This document shows, piece after piece, positions 17,036 to 25,756 of a stretch of DNA of 64,000 nucleotides. Each line of letters opens with the position of its first letter. The first letter of the stretch is position 1. The notes under the pieces are model-generated. The model ran no database searches, had not been told where the DNA came from, and saw only the letters and a program-made list of their open reading frames with translations. This stretch comes from Pseudonocardia endophytica (GTDB lineage Bacteria; Actinomycetota; Actinomycetes; Mycobacteriales; Pseudonocardiaceae). The stretch is taken from assembly GCF_004339565.1 (NCBI RefSeq), contig NZ_SMFZ01000001.1:3720001-3784000 (forward strand), written 5' to 3'. Both the position numbers and the translations under genes were made by a program.

Positions 17036-18543
17036 CCGGGCCGCCCACCACCGACGGACACGTCGACGCCGGTCACGACGACACGGAGCAGACGCTGCGT
17101 CATCTCGTGGCCGGCCGCTGGGTCACCGGCACCGGCGCCGACATCGTCGACACGAACCCGGCCCGGCCGTCCGAGGTCGTCGCGCGCGGGCAGCTCGTCG
17201 GTACCGACGAGGTCGACACCGCAGTCGCCGCGGCCGCCGCCGTGTCCAAGCAGTGGGCCTCGACCCCGTTCCCGGAACGCGGCGATGTCCTCCGTCGCAG
17301 CGCCGAGATCCTCGCGGCCCGAGCCGGGGACTGGGGCCGTGAACTCGCCAGGGAGGAGGGCAAGACCCTCGCCGAGGGCGTCGGGGAGGTCCGCCGCGCC
17401 GCCGAGGTGTTCCGGTTCTTCGCCTCGGAGTCCCAGCGCCCGGTCGGCGAGGTGTACGCCTCGCCGCGCCGCCACGAACAGATCCAGCTGGTGCACCGGC
17501 CGGTCGGGCCGGTCGCGGTGATCACGCCGTTCAACTTCCCGATCGCGATCCCGGCCTGGAAGATCGCGCCCGCGCTGGCGTTCGGGAACCCCGTCGTCTG
17601 GAAGCCGGCCGCCGACGTACCGCTGCTGGCGATGCGCCTGGCCGAGGCCCTGGTCGAGGGCGGGCTACCCGACGGCGTTCTGTCACTTCTGATCGGCGAC
17701 GGCACCGCGGGCGCGCGCCTGGTCGAGCACGCCCGGATCGAACGGGTCTCGTTCACCGGCTCGACAGCGGTGGGACGCGCGCTGATCGAACGCTGCGGGA
17801 CGCTCGCCCGCCCGATCCAGACCGAGATGGGCGGCAAGAACGCCGCCGCGGTACTCACCGACGCCGACCTCGACCTCGCGGTCGCCGAGGTCGCGGCCGG
17901 GGCGTTCCGCTCGACCGGGCAGAAATGCACCGCCACCTCGCGTGTCGTGGTCACCGACGCCGTCGCCGACGAGTTCGTGCGCCGGCTCTGCGAGCACACC
18001 TCGGCCCTGCGGGTGGGCGACCCCGTCGACGAGTCCGTGCAGATCGGGCCGCTGGTGTCGGCTCAGGCACGCGACCGCGTGCGCGACGCGGTCGACACCG
18101 CGACGCAGCGGCCGGCCGTGCAGCTGCTCACCGGCGGCGGCGCCTACGACGACGACCGTGCCGCCGGAGCCTTCCTCGCCCCGGCCGTCGTCGAGCTGGG
18201 CGGCGGCGATCCGCTCTGGCGCGACGAGGTCTTCGGCCCGGTGCTCGCCGTTCGCCGCGTACCCGACGACCACACCGCCCTCGAGCTCGTCAACGACACC
18301 GTCTACGGGCTCTCGGCCGCCGTGTTCACCGACAACCTGCGCGCGGTCACCCAGGCCGTCGAGTCCCTCGACGTCGGGATCCTGCACATCAACTCCGAGA
18401 CCGCCGGCGCCGACCCGCACGTCCCCTTCGGCGGCAGCAAGCACAGCGGCTTCGGGCCCAAGGAGCAGGGCCGCGCCGCCCGCGAGTTCTTCACCACCAC
18501 GACCACCGTCTACCTCAAGCCGTCACGCCCACTCGTGACCTGA
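17032..18543 (+). CDS. NAD(P)-dependent aldehyde dehydrogenase
   Basis: A 503-aa aldehyde dehydrogenase closest in appearance to alpha-ketoglutarate-semialdehyde or sugar-acid aldehyde dehydrogenases. It has TPFNFP, FTGSTAVG, the general base E265 in QTEMGGKN and the nucleophile C299 in STGQKCTATSR. It starts at an ATGA overlap with the F420 gene, so the two are translationally coupled. The substrate is unknown; its partner genes suggest a pathway ending in an acyl-CoA. Confidence 0.9.
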   Translation: MTGPPTTDGHVDAGHDDTEQTLRHLVAGRWVTGTGADIVDTNPARPSEVVARGQLVGTDEVDTAVAAAAAVSKQWASTPFPERGDVLRRSAEILAARAGDWGRELAREEGKTLAEGVGEVRRAAEVFRFFASESQRPVGEVYASPRRHEQIQLVHRPVGPVAVITPFNFPIAIPAWKIAPALAFGNPVVWKPAADVPLLAMRLAEALVEGGLPDGVLSLLIGDGTAGARLVEHARIERVSFTGSTAVGRALIERCGTLARPIQTEMGGKNAAAVLTDADLDLAVAEVAAGAFRSTGQKCTATSRVVVTDAVADEFVRRLCEHTSALRVGDPVDESVQIGPLVSAQARDRVRDAVDTATQRPAVQLLTGGGAYDDDRAAGAFLAPAVVELGGGDPLWRDEVFGPVLAVRRVPDDHTALELVNDTVYGLSAAVFTDNLRAVTQAVESLDVGILHINSETAGADPHVPFGGSKHSGFGPKEQGRAAREFFTTTTTVYLKPSRPLVT

Positions 18544-18581
18544 CCCGTGCGGCGCCGCCCGCGCACCGCCGAGGAGAACCC

Positions 18582-19751
18582 ATGGCGCCCATGTCCGACC
18601 CGCTGGACCTGCTCGACGTCTCGACGCTGCTCAGCGAGGACGAACGTGACATCCAGGCCACCGTCCGCGCGTTCGTCGACGACCGGGTCCGCCCCGACAT
18701 CGGCGACGCCTTCGAGAACGCGCAGTTCGCCCGCGAGCTGATCCCCGAACTCGGCAAGATGGGCCTGCTGGGCATGCACCTCGAGGGCTACGGCTGCGCC
18801 GGGACCAACGCGGTCAGCTACGGGCTGGCCTGCCTGGAGCTCGAAGCACTCGACTCCGGCCTGCGCAGCTTCGTGTCGGTGCAGGGATCGCTGTCGATGT
18901 TCTCCATCTGGCGGTGGGGCTCCGACGAGCAGAAGCAGGAGTGGCTGCCCCGGCTGGCCGCCGGCGAGGCCGTCGGTTGCTTCGGGCTCACCGAGCCCGA
19001 CTTCGGGTCGAACCCCGCCGGCATGCGGACCCGCGCGGTCCGCGACGGTTCGGACTGGGTGCTCAACGGCGGCAAGATGTGGATCACCAACGGCGGGATC
19101 GCCGACGTGGCCACCGTCTGGGCCCAGACCGCGGACGGGATCCGCGGCTTCCTGGTGCCACGAGACACCCCCGGGTTCAGCACCACCGACATCAAGCACA
19201 AGCTGTCGCTGCGCGCCTCGATCACCTCCGAGCTGGCCTTCGACGACGTCCGCCTGCCCGCCTCGGCGCAACTGCCAGAGGCCCGCGGGCTCAAGGGCCC
19301 GCTGTCGTGCCTCAACGAGGCCCGCTTCGGGATCCTGTTCGGTGCGGTGGGTGCGGCCCGCGACTGCCTGCAGACCGCACTGAACTATGCGGACTCCCGG
19401 ATCCAGTTCGACAAGCCGATCAGCGGTTTCCAGCTCACCCAGAAGAAGCTCGCCGACATGGCGGTCTCGCTGAACACCGCCATGCTGCTCGCCCTGCACC
19501 TGGGCCGGCTCAAGGACCAGCACGCGCTGCGCCCCGAGCAGGTCAGTGTCGGGAAGCTGAACAACGTGCGCGAAGCGATCGCGATCGCCCGCGAGTGCCG
19601 CACCATCCTCGGCGGCAGCGGGATCTCACTGGAGTACTCGCCGCTGCGGCACGCGAACAACCTCGAGTCCGTGCTGACCTACGAAGGCACCAGCGAGGTC
19701 CACACCCTGGCCATCGGCCACGCCCTCACGGGACAGGCGGCCTACCGATGA
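18582..19751 (+). CDS. Acyl-CoA dehydrogenase (glutaryl-CoA-dehydrogenase-like)
   Basis: A 389-aa flavoprotein that introduces a double bond into an acyl-CoA, in the glutaryl-CoA dehydrogenase branch also seen in decarboxylating enzymes. Motifs are CFGLTEPDFGSNPAG, WITNGGIADV, the FAD region RIQFDKPISGFQLTQKKLADM and the catalytic E368 in TYEGTSEVHTL. ATG 18582 follows GAGGAGAA; the frame is open further upstream but overlaps the dehydrogenase. It ends in an ATGA overlap with the LOG-type gene. Confidence 0.9.
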   Translation: MAPMSDPLDLLDVSTLLSEDERDIQATVRAFVDDRVRPDIGDAFENAQFARELIPELGKMGLLGMHLEGYGCAGTNAVSYGLACLELEALDSGLRSFVSVQGSLSMFSIWRWGSDEQKQEWLPRLAAGEAVGCFGLTEPDFGSNPAGMRTRAVRDGSDWVLNGGKMWITNGGIADVATVWAQTADGIRGFLVPRDTPGFSTTDIKHKLSLRASITSELAFDDVRLPASAQLPEARGLKGPLSCLNEARFGILFGAVGAARDCLQTALNYADSRIQFDKPISGFQLTQKKLADMAVSLNTAMLLALHLGRLKDQHALRPEQVSVGKLNNVREAIAIARECRTILGGSGISLEYSPLRHANNLESVLTYEGTSEVHTLAIGHALTGQAAYR

Positions 19752-20443
19752 CCGCCCCGACGACCCCGCCGGAGCCGTCCCCGCTGCACACCGTCTGTGT
19801 GTTCTGCGGCTCGAACCCCGGTCGCACGCCCGGCTACCTGCAGCGGGTCGAAGAGCTCGCCGTGCTCCTCGCCGAGTCGGGCATCCGCATCGTCTACGGC
19901 GGCGCCAAGGTCGGCACGATGGGCGCGCTCGCCGACGCCGCGCTACGCGCAGGCGGCGAGGTCATCGGCGTCATCCCCTCCCATCACATGGGCGACGAGA
20001 TCTCCCACCAGGGGCTGACCGAGCTCCGTGTCGTCGAGTCGATGCACGAGCGCAAGGCCGCGATGAGCGACCTCGCCGACGGCTTCGTGGCCCTGCCCGG
20101 CGGTCTCGGCACGCTCGAGGAGTTCGCCGAGATCGTCACCTGGTCCCAGCTGGGCATCCACCGGAAGCCGACCGGCCTGCTCAACACCGACGGCTACTAC
20201 GACCACCTGCTGGCCTTCCTCGACCACGCCGTCGACGAGCTGTTCCTGCGCCCCGACGACCGTGCCCTCGTGCTCGCCGACACCGACGTTCCCGGCCTCA
20301 TCGACCAGATGCAGCGCTGGAGCCCCGCCACCGAGCAACGCTGGCGATCGTTCACCGACGACGACAGCGCCGAGCCCACCACCACATCCGCTACTCCGCA
20401 TCCACGACCCGCATCGGCAGACAGGTCCGCACACACGGCTTGA
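19748..20443 (+). CDS. LOG-family nucleotide phosphoribohydrolase (TIGR00730)
   Basis: A 231-aa Rossmann-fold protein of the lysine-decarboxylase-like/LOG group. Characterised members hydrolyse AMP or cytokinin riboside monophosphates to the base plus ribose 5-phosphate. Hallmarks are VCVFCGSNPG, IVYGGAKVGTMGALADAAL, MHERKAAM and the PGGLGTLEE motif (117-125). It overlaps the acyl-CoA dehydrogenase stop (ATGA), so it ends this operon. The Ala/Thr-rich C-terminal tail of about 25 residues is probably disordered. Confidence 0.9.
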   Translation: MTAPTTPPEPSPLHTVCVFCGSNPGRTPGYLQRVEELAVLLAESGIRIVYGGAKVGTMGALADAALRAGGEVIGVIPSHHMGDEISHQGLTELRVVESMHERKAAMSDLADGFVALPGGLGTLEEFAEIVTWSQLGIHRKPTGLLNTDGYYDHLLAFLDHAVDELFLRPDDRALVLADTDVPGLIDQMQRWSPATEQRWRSFTDDDSAEPTTTSATPHPRPASADRSAHTA

Positions 20444-20746
20444 TCCGGCGTCCGCGAGGCGAGATCACGTGATCCGGAGGGGCTTCCGGCCGGTGGTCGC
20501 GCTCGTTCCTGATCCGACAGACCCACGCGTCTACCAGCGATTTCAAGCCCACGGGCGTGCCATCGCGCCCCGATCGCTCGGGTAGCTGCGGGCCGGTGTC
20601 GTTGTCGGGATACACCACGCAGTTGTCGGATTCGAAGAGGCGCGTTGACACCGCTGGACGTGACTCGGAACACTCCAGAGCACATCATTTGGCCGGACAA
20701 AAGCCGGACCGCTCGGACGAGCGGGACCGTCGGATGAGGGGCGTCG
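20444..20746 (+). other. Intergenic region upstream of the AraC-type gene
   Basis: A 303-base gap with no convincing gene. It holds GATCACGTGATC, a 12-bp palindrome at 20463-20474, and the direct repeats at 20601-20629. Confidence 0.6.
20601..20629 (+). promoter_or_regulatory. Candidate AraC-type direct-repeat binding sites
   Basis: GTTGTCGG occurs at 20601-20608 and again at 20622-20629, exactly 21 bases (two helical turns) apart. This is the usual geometry for AraC-family half-sites. They lie about 120-145 bases upstream of the araC-type gene, consistent with autoregulation. Confidence 0.45.
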
Positions 20747-21724
20747 ATGCCGTCACTGGAGTTGCCCGCGGAGGAGCGCCTGCGGGCGGGCGACCTCATC
20801 GCTCGGCTCAACGACATGGCGACCGCGGTCGGCCCCAATGACTGTCACTGGCCGGGCCTGACCGCCTACCGGTTCACCTCCCCGCAGTCCGCCCAGTGGG
20901 CCGAGGTCCACTCGCTGTCGCTGTGCTGTGTCCTGCAGGGACGCAAGCGTGTCACCGTCGACGGCGAGGAGTATCTCTACGATCCGTTCAACTACCTCCT
21001 GTTCACACGAGGGATGAGCTTCGAGGCCGATATTCTGGAAGCAAGCCCCCAGATGCCGTTCCTTTCCTTTGTCCTGCAGATCGATCCGACGGTCGTCCGG
21101 GCCGTCTCCGTCGATATGGCGCAGCGCAGGACAACTCCGTTCAGTCGTCCGTCGAATCCCGGCACGCCGAAAGCAGCCTACGTCTCCCCGCTGGAACAGA
21201 ACCTGCTCGGCGCGGTGCTGCGATTCTTCGGGACTCTCAACTCGGAGACCGATCGTCGGGTCCTCGCGCCGATGTACCTGCAGGAGATCACCTACCGGCT
21301 CCTGCAGGCCGATCAGTGCGTGCGGCTTCTCGCGGCCGCACACACCGAGAACGAGCGCAACCCCGTCACGGAGCTGATCCGGCACGTCCGCGCCCGTCTC
21401 GGCGAGCCGCTCACGGTCGCCGACATGGCCCATGCGGTCTGCCTGAGCCCGACGGCACTGACCAACGTCTTCACCGAGGCGACCGGTATGGGTCCCTACC
21501 AGTTCGTCAAGAAGATGCGCCTCGACCGCGCCAGCGTCCTGCTGCTCGAGCAGGAGATGAACGTCAGCGAAGTCGCGAAACAGGTCGGCTACGCCAGCGT
21601 GTCGCACTTCATCTGCGAGTTCAAACGGTACTTCGGGACCACGCCGCGGCACTACCGCGAGGCACAACGCGAACGCGTGGGCCTCGGGTTCGCATCGGCA
21701 ACCGAACGCCGATCCCACGGGTAG
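20747..21724 (+). CDS. AraC-family transcriptional regulator
   Basis: A 325-aa regulator with an N-terminal cupin-like AraC_N effector domain (SLCCVLQGRKRVTVDGEEYLYDPF) and a C-terminal double helix-turn-helix: LTVADMAHAVCLSPTALTNVF and MNVSEVAKQVGYASVSHFICEFKRYFGTTPRHYR. It lies directly upstream of, and in the same direction as, the second monooxygenase operon, so it is the likely activator of that operon in response to substrate. ATG 20747 was chosen. Confidence 0.9.
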   Translation: MPSLELPAEERLRAGDLIARLNDMATAVGPNDCHWPGLTAYRFTSPQSAQWAEVHSLSLCCVLQGRKRVTVDGEEYLYDPFNYLLFTRGMSFEADILEASPQMPFLSFVLQIDPTVVRAVSVDMAQRRTTPFSRPSNPGTPKAAYVSPLEQNLLGAVLRFFGTLNSETDRRVLAPMYLQEITYRLLQADQCVRLLAAAHTENERNPVTELIRHVRARLGEPLTVADMAHAVCLSPTALTNVFTEATGMGPYQFVKKMRLDRASVLLLEQEMNVSEVAKQVGYASVSHFICEFKRYFGTTPRHYREAQRERVGLGFASATERRSHG

Positions 21725-21865
21725 ACCGTTCCGTTCCCGGTAACCCAGAACGATCACCGGGTCAATCGAATCCGATACTTTCGGCGGCGATACCGGCTAC
21801 ATGCCGGGCAATTTCGCGGCTAGTTTTGACTTTCCCGAAAACCGCAGCCTCAACGAGGAGTGGGT

Positions 21866-22885
21866 ATGCCACGTCTGTTGTTCCTGGTATCCGGTGCGCG
21901 CGAGCTGCCGCTCGCGGACGGGTCGATGCACGAGACCGGGTACTTCGCCGAGGAGGCGCTGACCCCCTACGAGCGGTTCGTCGAGGCAGGCGTGGACATC
22001 GACGTCGCGACCCCGGACGGCCGCGCGCCGCACGCCGACCCGTACGGCCTCGAGCCGATCTTCCACTACCCGGACGAGGACGAGGACTTCCTGGCCTCGA
22101 TCACCCGGACGTTCGCCCACGACGTCGATGACATCCGGCTCACGCTGCGCCACCTGACGGAGATCGGGCTGATCGCCGCCCGGCGCGTCCACCTGGCCCT
22201 CGTCGAGGCCGGCGTCACCCCCGAGCAGGCCCGCGACCAGGTGGCGCGCGCGGCGCGCACCGCGTGGGACACCGACCGGAACTTCCTGGACGTCCTCGAC
22301 GAGACCGGCGACGGCGCGCCGCTCGACCGGGCGGCCCTGGACCGGGCCTACACCGCGGTCGTCGAGGACAGCCGACGGGAGTCCGAGCGAGTGGCCGCGA
22401 CCCTGGCCGCGAACCCCGGATTCCAGCAGCCCACCTCGCTCGCCGCGCTGTCCGACGAGCAGCTGGCCGGCTACGACGCGGTGTTCGCACCCGGTGGCCA
22501 CGGTCCGATGGTCGACCTCGCCGACAACCCGGACGTCACGCGGCTGCTGCGGATCCTGCACCAGAAGCGGGCACCGATCGCCTCGCTGTGCCACGGCCCG
22601 GCGCTACTCCTCGCGGCGCCGGCGAACCTCGACGGCCAGTGGATCTTCGACGGCTACCGGGTCACCGCATTCACCGACGAGGAGGAGTACCAGACCCCGC
22701 CGGGCAAGCTCGGCATGCCATGGCTGCTCGAAGCGTCCCTGCGCAACGCGGGCGCGGTCTTCGACGACGCGCGGGCCGCGTGGACCTCCCACGTGGTCGT
22801 CGACCGCAACGTGATCACGGCGCAGAACCCCAACTCGGCCGACGCCGTCGCCGATGCCGTGCTCAAGGCCCTCGACGTCCTCTAG
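21866..22885 (+). CDS. DJ-1/PfpI (Hsp31-like) protein with a large helical insertion
   Basis: First gene of the second monooxygenase operon. The 339-aa protein has the Hsp31-type core: LADGSMHETGYFAEE with the acidic partner residue, FAPGGHGPMVDLAD and the nucleophile elbow SLCHGPALLL with C242. Such proteins are glyoxalases or chaperone-like deglycases. It is about 105 residues longer than the paralogue at 32038-32742; the extra part (about residues 65-185) is charged, largely helical and lies between core strands. ATG 21866 follows GAGGAG. A role in protecting against reactive carbonyl or epoxide products is inference. Confidence 0.85.
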   Translation: MPRLLFLVSGARELPLADGSMHETGYFAEEALTPYERFVEAGVDIDVATPDGRAPHADPYGLEPIFHYPDEDEDFLASITRTFAHDVDDIRLTLRHLTEIGLIAARRVHLALVEAGVTPEQARDQVARAARTAWDTDRNFLDVLDETGDGAPLDRAALDRAYTAVVEDSRRESERVAATLAANPGFQQPTSLAALSDEQLAGYDAVFAPGGHGPMVDLADNPDVTRLLRILHQKRAPIASLCHGPALLLAAPANLDGQWIFDGYRVTAFTDEEEYQTPPGKLGMPWLLEASLRNAGAVFDDARAAWTSHVVVDRNVITAQNPNSADAVADAVLKALDVL

Positions 22886-22894
22886 AGGCCCGCC

Positions 22895-23440
22895 ATGACC
22901 ACCACACGTTCCTGGTGGAGCCGGCTGCTCGGCTCCCACACATCCGAACCGACGGCCCCACCACGATCCCCCGAGGAGCAGGTAGCGGTGACAGCGTCCG
23001 ACTCAGCCGCAGGTGCGGCGACAACGTTCTGGAGCGGCATCCGAGCCGGCGACCTCGACGCGGCGTTCGCGGTCGTGGACCCCGCCGCCGAGGTCCGGAT
23101 CGGCCCGGCCGGCGTGCTCGGCGACGCCACTCACGCCCGCGCGTTCTTCGCCGAGACCCTGACCGCATTCCCCGACCTGCGGATCACCGAGAAGTCCTCG
23201 CTGACCGGCGACGACGGCACCACCGTCACCGAGATCAAGGTCGAGGGCACCCAGGCCGCGCCGTATCTCGGGGCCCTGAACCAGGAGAAGCACCTCGACG
23301 TCGACCAGGTGTGGTTCCTGCGCACCGAAGCCGGGCGCGTCCGAGGCATCTCCGCGTACTGGTGCCAGAACCAGCTCTACCGACGGTTGGCCGTCAAGCG
23401 GCTCGACCAGGTCGCGATCGTCGCAGGAGGGACGACATGA
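22895..23440 (+). CDS. SnoaL/NTF2-like protein, paralogue 1
   Basis: A 181-aa protein with a basic, probably disordered N-terminal segment of about 35 residues followed by an NTF2-like cone: TTFWSGIRAGDLDAAFAVVDPAAEV, TAFPDLRITEKS and IKVEGTQAAPYLG. Such domains serve as cyclases, epoxide hydrolases or binding proteins. It overlaps the next gene, a second SnoaL-like protein. The limonene-epoxide-hydrolase branch shares this fold, which would fit epoxide formation by the monooxygenase, but catalytic residues cannot be confirmed. Confidence 0.75.
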   Translation: MTTTRSWWSRLLGSHTSEPTAPPRSPEEQVAVTASDSAAGAATTFWSGIRAGDLDAAFAVVDPAAEVRIGPAGVLGDATHARAFFAETLTAFPDLRITEKSSLTGDDGTTVTEIKVEGTQAAPYLGALNQEKHLDVDQVWFLRTEAGRVRGISAYWCQNQLYRRLAVKRLDQVAIVAGGTT

Positions 23441-23916
23441 CCGAGACACTGACCGCCCACCACCAGTCACCGACCGCCGGAGCGTCCGACGTCGTGACCA
23501 GGTTCTTCGGGGCCTATCGCGACCATGACGTCGAGGCGATGGTCGCGCTCTGCGCCGAGACCGCCTCCCTCGAGTACGTCCCGTTCGAGCTCTGGGGCCG
23601 GCAACGCGTGCTGCGCGGCGCCGGGACGGTCGCGACCGTCGGCAAGCCGCTGTGGGTCGGCCTCATCCAGGCGTTCCCCGACCTGAGCAACACGGTCCGC
23701 TCCGTCACCGCCGACGGCCACGGCAACGTCGCCGCGGAGGTGGTGATCGGCGGCACCCAGGCACGACCGTGGGGAACCATCGGCAACCAGGGCCGGAGCT
23801 TCTCCGAGCCGCACGCCTTCGTGTTCCACGTCACCGACGGGCTGATCGACCACATCGCCGCCTACTGGGACGGCGCCGGCATCGCCCGACAACTCGGCCA
23901 CCTCGAAGTCGACTGA
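23437..23916 (+). CDS. SnoaL/NTF2-like protein, paralogue 2
   Basis: A 159-aa NTF2-like protein resembling its upstream neighbour: VTRFFGAYRDHDVEAMVALCAETASLEYVPFELWG, QAFPDLSNTVRSVT, then EVVIGGTQARPWG and LIDHIAAYWD. ATG 23437 overlaps the stop of paralogue 1. The pair may form a heterodimer, since NTF2-like domains commonly dimerise. It lies 16 bases upstream of the hydroxylase alpha gene. Confidence 0.78.
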   Translation: MTETLTAHHQSPTAGASDVVTRFFGAYRDHDVEAMVALCAETASLEYVPFELWGRQRVLRGAGTVATVGKPLWVGLIQAFPDLSNTVRSVTADGHGNVAAEVVIGGTQARPWGTIGNQGRSFSEPHAFVFHVTDGLIDHIAAYWDGAGIARQLGHLEVD

Positions 23917-23932
23917 GAAGGACGGACACCCG

Positions 23933-25462
23933 ATGACGCTGATGAAGCGCGAAGAGTGGCAGGACATCGTCAGGGACGTCGACTGGACGTTCGGCTACGT
24001 CACTGACGACGCCGTGTTCCCGGACTGGCTCTCCGGCACCGGCAAGGTCCCCCGCGGGGCGTGGGCGCAGTGGGAGGAGAGCTACAAGGTCTCCTACCCC
24101 GAGTACGTCGCGACGCAGCGGGAGAAGGAGAGTTCCGCCTACGCGGTCAAGGCCGCTCTGCAGCGGTCGAAGACCTTCGAGCACCTCGACGAGGGCTGGA
24201 AGTCGTCGACGAAGATGCACTTCGGCGGGGTCTCGCTGGTCGAGTACGCCGGTCTGCTCGGCGAGCTCAAGATGGCGCGGTTCGGGCTCAGCCCGGCCTG
24301 GCGGAACATGGCCGTCTTCGGCGCGCTGGACGAGATGCGCCACGCCCAGATCACGCTGTTCTTCGGCCACGAGTTCGTGGCCAAGGACCCGCAGTACGAC
24401 TGGTCGCAGAAGGCGTTCCACACCAACGACTGGGTGTCGATCTCGCTGCGCAGCCTGTTCGACTCGATGATCATCGGGGCGGACGCGGTCGACCTGGCGA
24501 TCCAGCTGCCCATGACGTTCGAGACCGGCTTCACGAACCTGCAGTTCGTGGCCCTGTCCTCGGACGCCCTCGAAGCAGGCGACATCAACTTCGCCAACAT
24601 GATCAGCTCGATCCAGACCGACGAGGCCCGCCACGCCCAGCAGGGCGGGCCGACCCTGGAGCTGCTCGTCGAGCACGACCCGGTGCGGGCGCAGTGGACG
24701 ATCGACAAGTTCTTCTGGCTGTCCGCCCGCGCGTTCGCCGCCCTCACCGGGCCCGCGATGGACTACTACACCCCCGTCGAACACCGGAAGCAGTCCTACC
24801 GGGAGTTCATGGAGGAGTGGATCATCGATCAGTTCGTGCGGACGATCGAGGACTACGGCCTGCGCAAGCCCTGGTACTGGGACGAGTTCATGCAGGGCCT
24901 CGACACCTGGCACCACGCCCTGCACCTCGGGCTCTGGTTCTGGCGACCGACGCTGTGGTGGAAACCGGCCGGCGGCGTCGACGCCGAGTCGCGCGAGTGG
25001 CTGCGGGAGAAGTACCCGAACTGGGACGCCGTCTACGGCGACAAGTGGGCGGTCATCGCCGAGAACGTCAACGCCGGCAACATGGAGGCCACGCTCCCGG
25101 AGACCCTCCCGTGGCTGTGCAACATGTGCCACCTCCCGGCGTGCAACGCCACCTACGGTCGGGACGGCAAGTGGCGGGTCCGCAACCACTCGCTCAAGCA
25201 CAACGGGACGACGTACCACTTCTGCACGAAGGGCTGCCGGCAGATCTGGTGGGAGGACCGCGACGCGGTCAACCACACCACGGTCGTCGAACGCTTCCTC
25301 GCAGGCGAGATCCAGCCCATGGACGTGCCCGGCATCCTCGGCTGGATGGGGCTCACCCCGGACGTGATGGGCGACGACGCCCACGGCTACGCCTGGGCGA
25401 AGTCCTTCGGCCCGGTTACCGAGAACGAGTCCGGCCTCGCCGTCGTGGGCGGGGGGCAGTGA
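23933..25462 (+). CDS. Toluene-monooxygenase-type diiron hydroxylase alpha subunit, second copy
   Basis: Complete 509-aa catalytic subunit. Residue numbering coincides with TmoA: ligands E104, E134 and H137 in DEMRH, E197 in MTFETGF, E231 and H234 in DEARH, and the conserved T201. Active-site positions 100/103/107 read V/V/G, compared with A/A/A at the equivalent positions of the first copy and I/G/A in T4MO, so the substrate range should differ. The C-terminal YHS-like region has CNMCHLPACN and FCTKGCRQIWW. ATG 23933 follows AGAAGGACGG. It overlaps the gamma subunit. Confidence 0.95.
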   Translation: MTLMKREEWQDIVRDVDWTFGYVTDDAVFPDWLSGTGKVPRGAWAQWEESYKVSYPEYVATQREKESSAYAVKAALQRSKTFEHLDEGWKSSTKMHFGGVSLVEYAGLLGELKMARFGLSPAWRNMAVFGALDEMRHAQITLFFGHEFVAKDPQYDWSQKAFHTNDWVSISLRSLFDSMIIGADAVDLAIQLPMTFETGFTNLQFVALSSDALEAGDINFANMISSIQTDEARHAQQGGPTLELLVEHDPVRAQWTIDKFFWLSARAFAALTGPAMDYYTPVEHRKQSYREFMEEWIIDQFVRTIEDYGLRKPWYWDEFMQGLDTWHHALHLGLWFWRPTLWWKPAGGVDAESREWLREKYPNWDAVYGDKWAVIAENVNAGNMEATLPETLPWLCNMCHLPACNATYGRDGKWRVRNHSLKHNGTTYHFCTKGCRQIWWEDRDAVNHTTVVERFLAGEIQPMDVPGILGWMGLTPDVMGDDAHGYAWAKSFGPVTENESGLAVVGGGQ

Positions 25463-25752
25463 CCGTGTCCGACACCGCAACCGACACCGCCGCCGACGCG
25501 ACCCCGCAGCTGGTCCCGATCAACGCGATCTTCGCCGACGACTTCGTCGAGGTCCTCGCGCCGGTGCTGTCCACCGACACGATCGCCGAGGTCGCCGAGA
25601 AGGTCGCCCACCACAGCGAGGGCAAGCGGGTGCGCAAGCAGGACAAGCCGAAGGTCGTCTACCACGACGACCGGATCCTGCCGATGGAGATCACCGTGGT
25701 CGAGGCCGGAATCGGCCCCCTGGACCACGTCCGCGTCGACTACCAGGACTGA
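25459..25752 (+). CDS. Hydroxylase gamma subunit (TmoB-like), second copy
   Basis: A 97-aa TmoB-type subunit. The core LVPINAIFADDFVEVLAPVLSTDTIAEVAEKVAHHS matches the first copy in layout, followed by RVRKQDKPKVVYHDDRILP and VVEAGIGPLDHVRVDY. The likely start is the GTG at 25459, overlapping the alpha stop; a second GTG at 25465 is also in frame. The first 17 residues are an Ala/Thr/Asp-rich extension absent from the first copy. Confidence 0.87.
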   Translation: MTVSDTATDTAADATPQLVPINAIFADDFVEVLAPVLSTDTIAEVAEKVAHHSEGKRVRKQDKPKVVYHDDRILPMEITVVEAGIGPLDHVRVDYQD

Positions 25753-25756
25753 AGAC

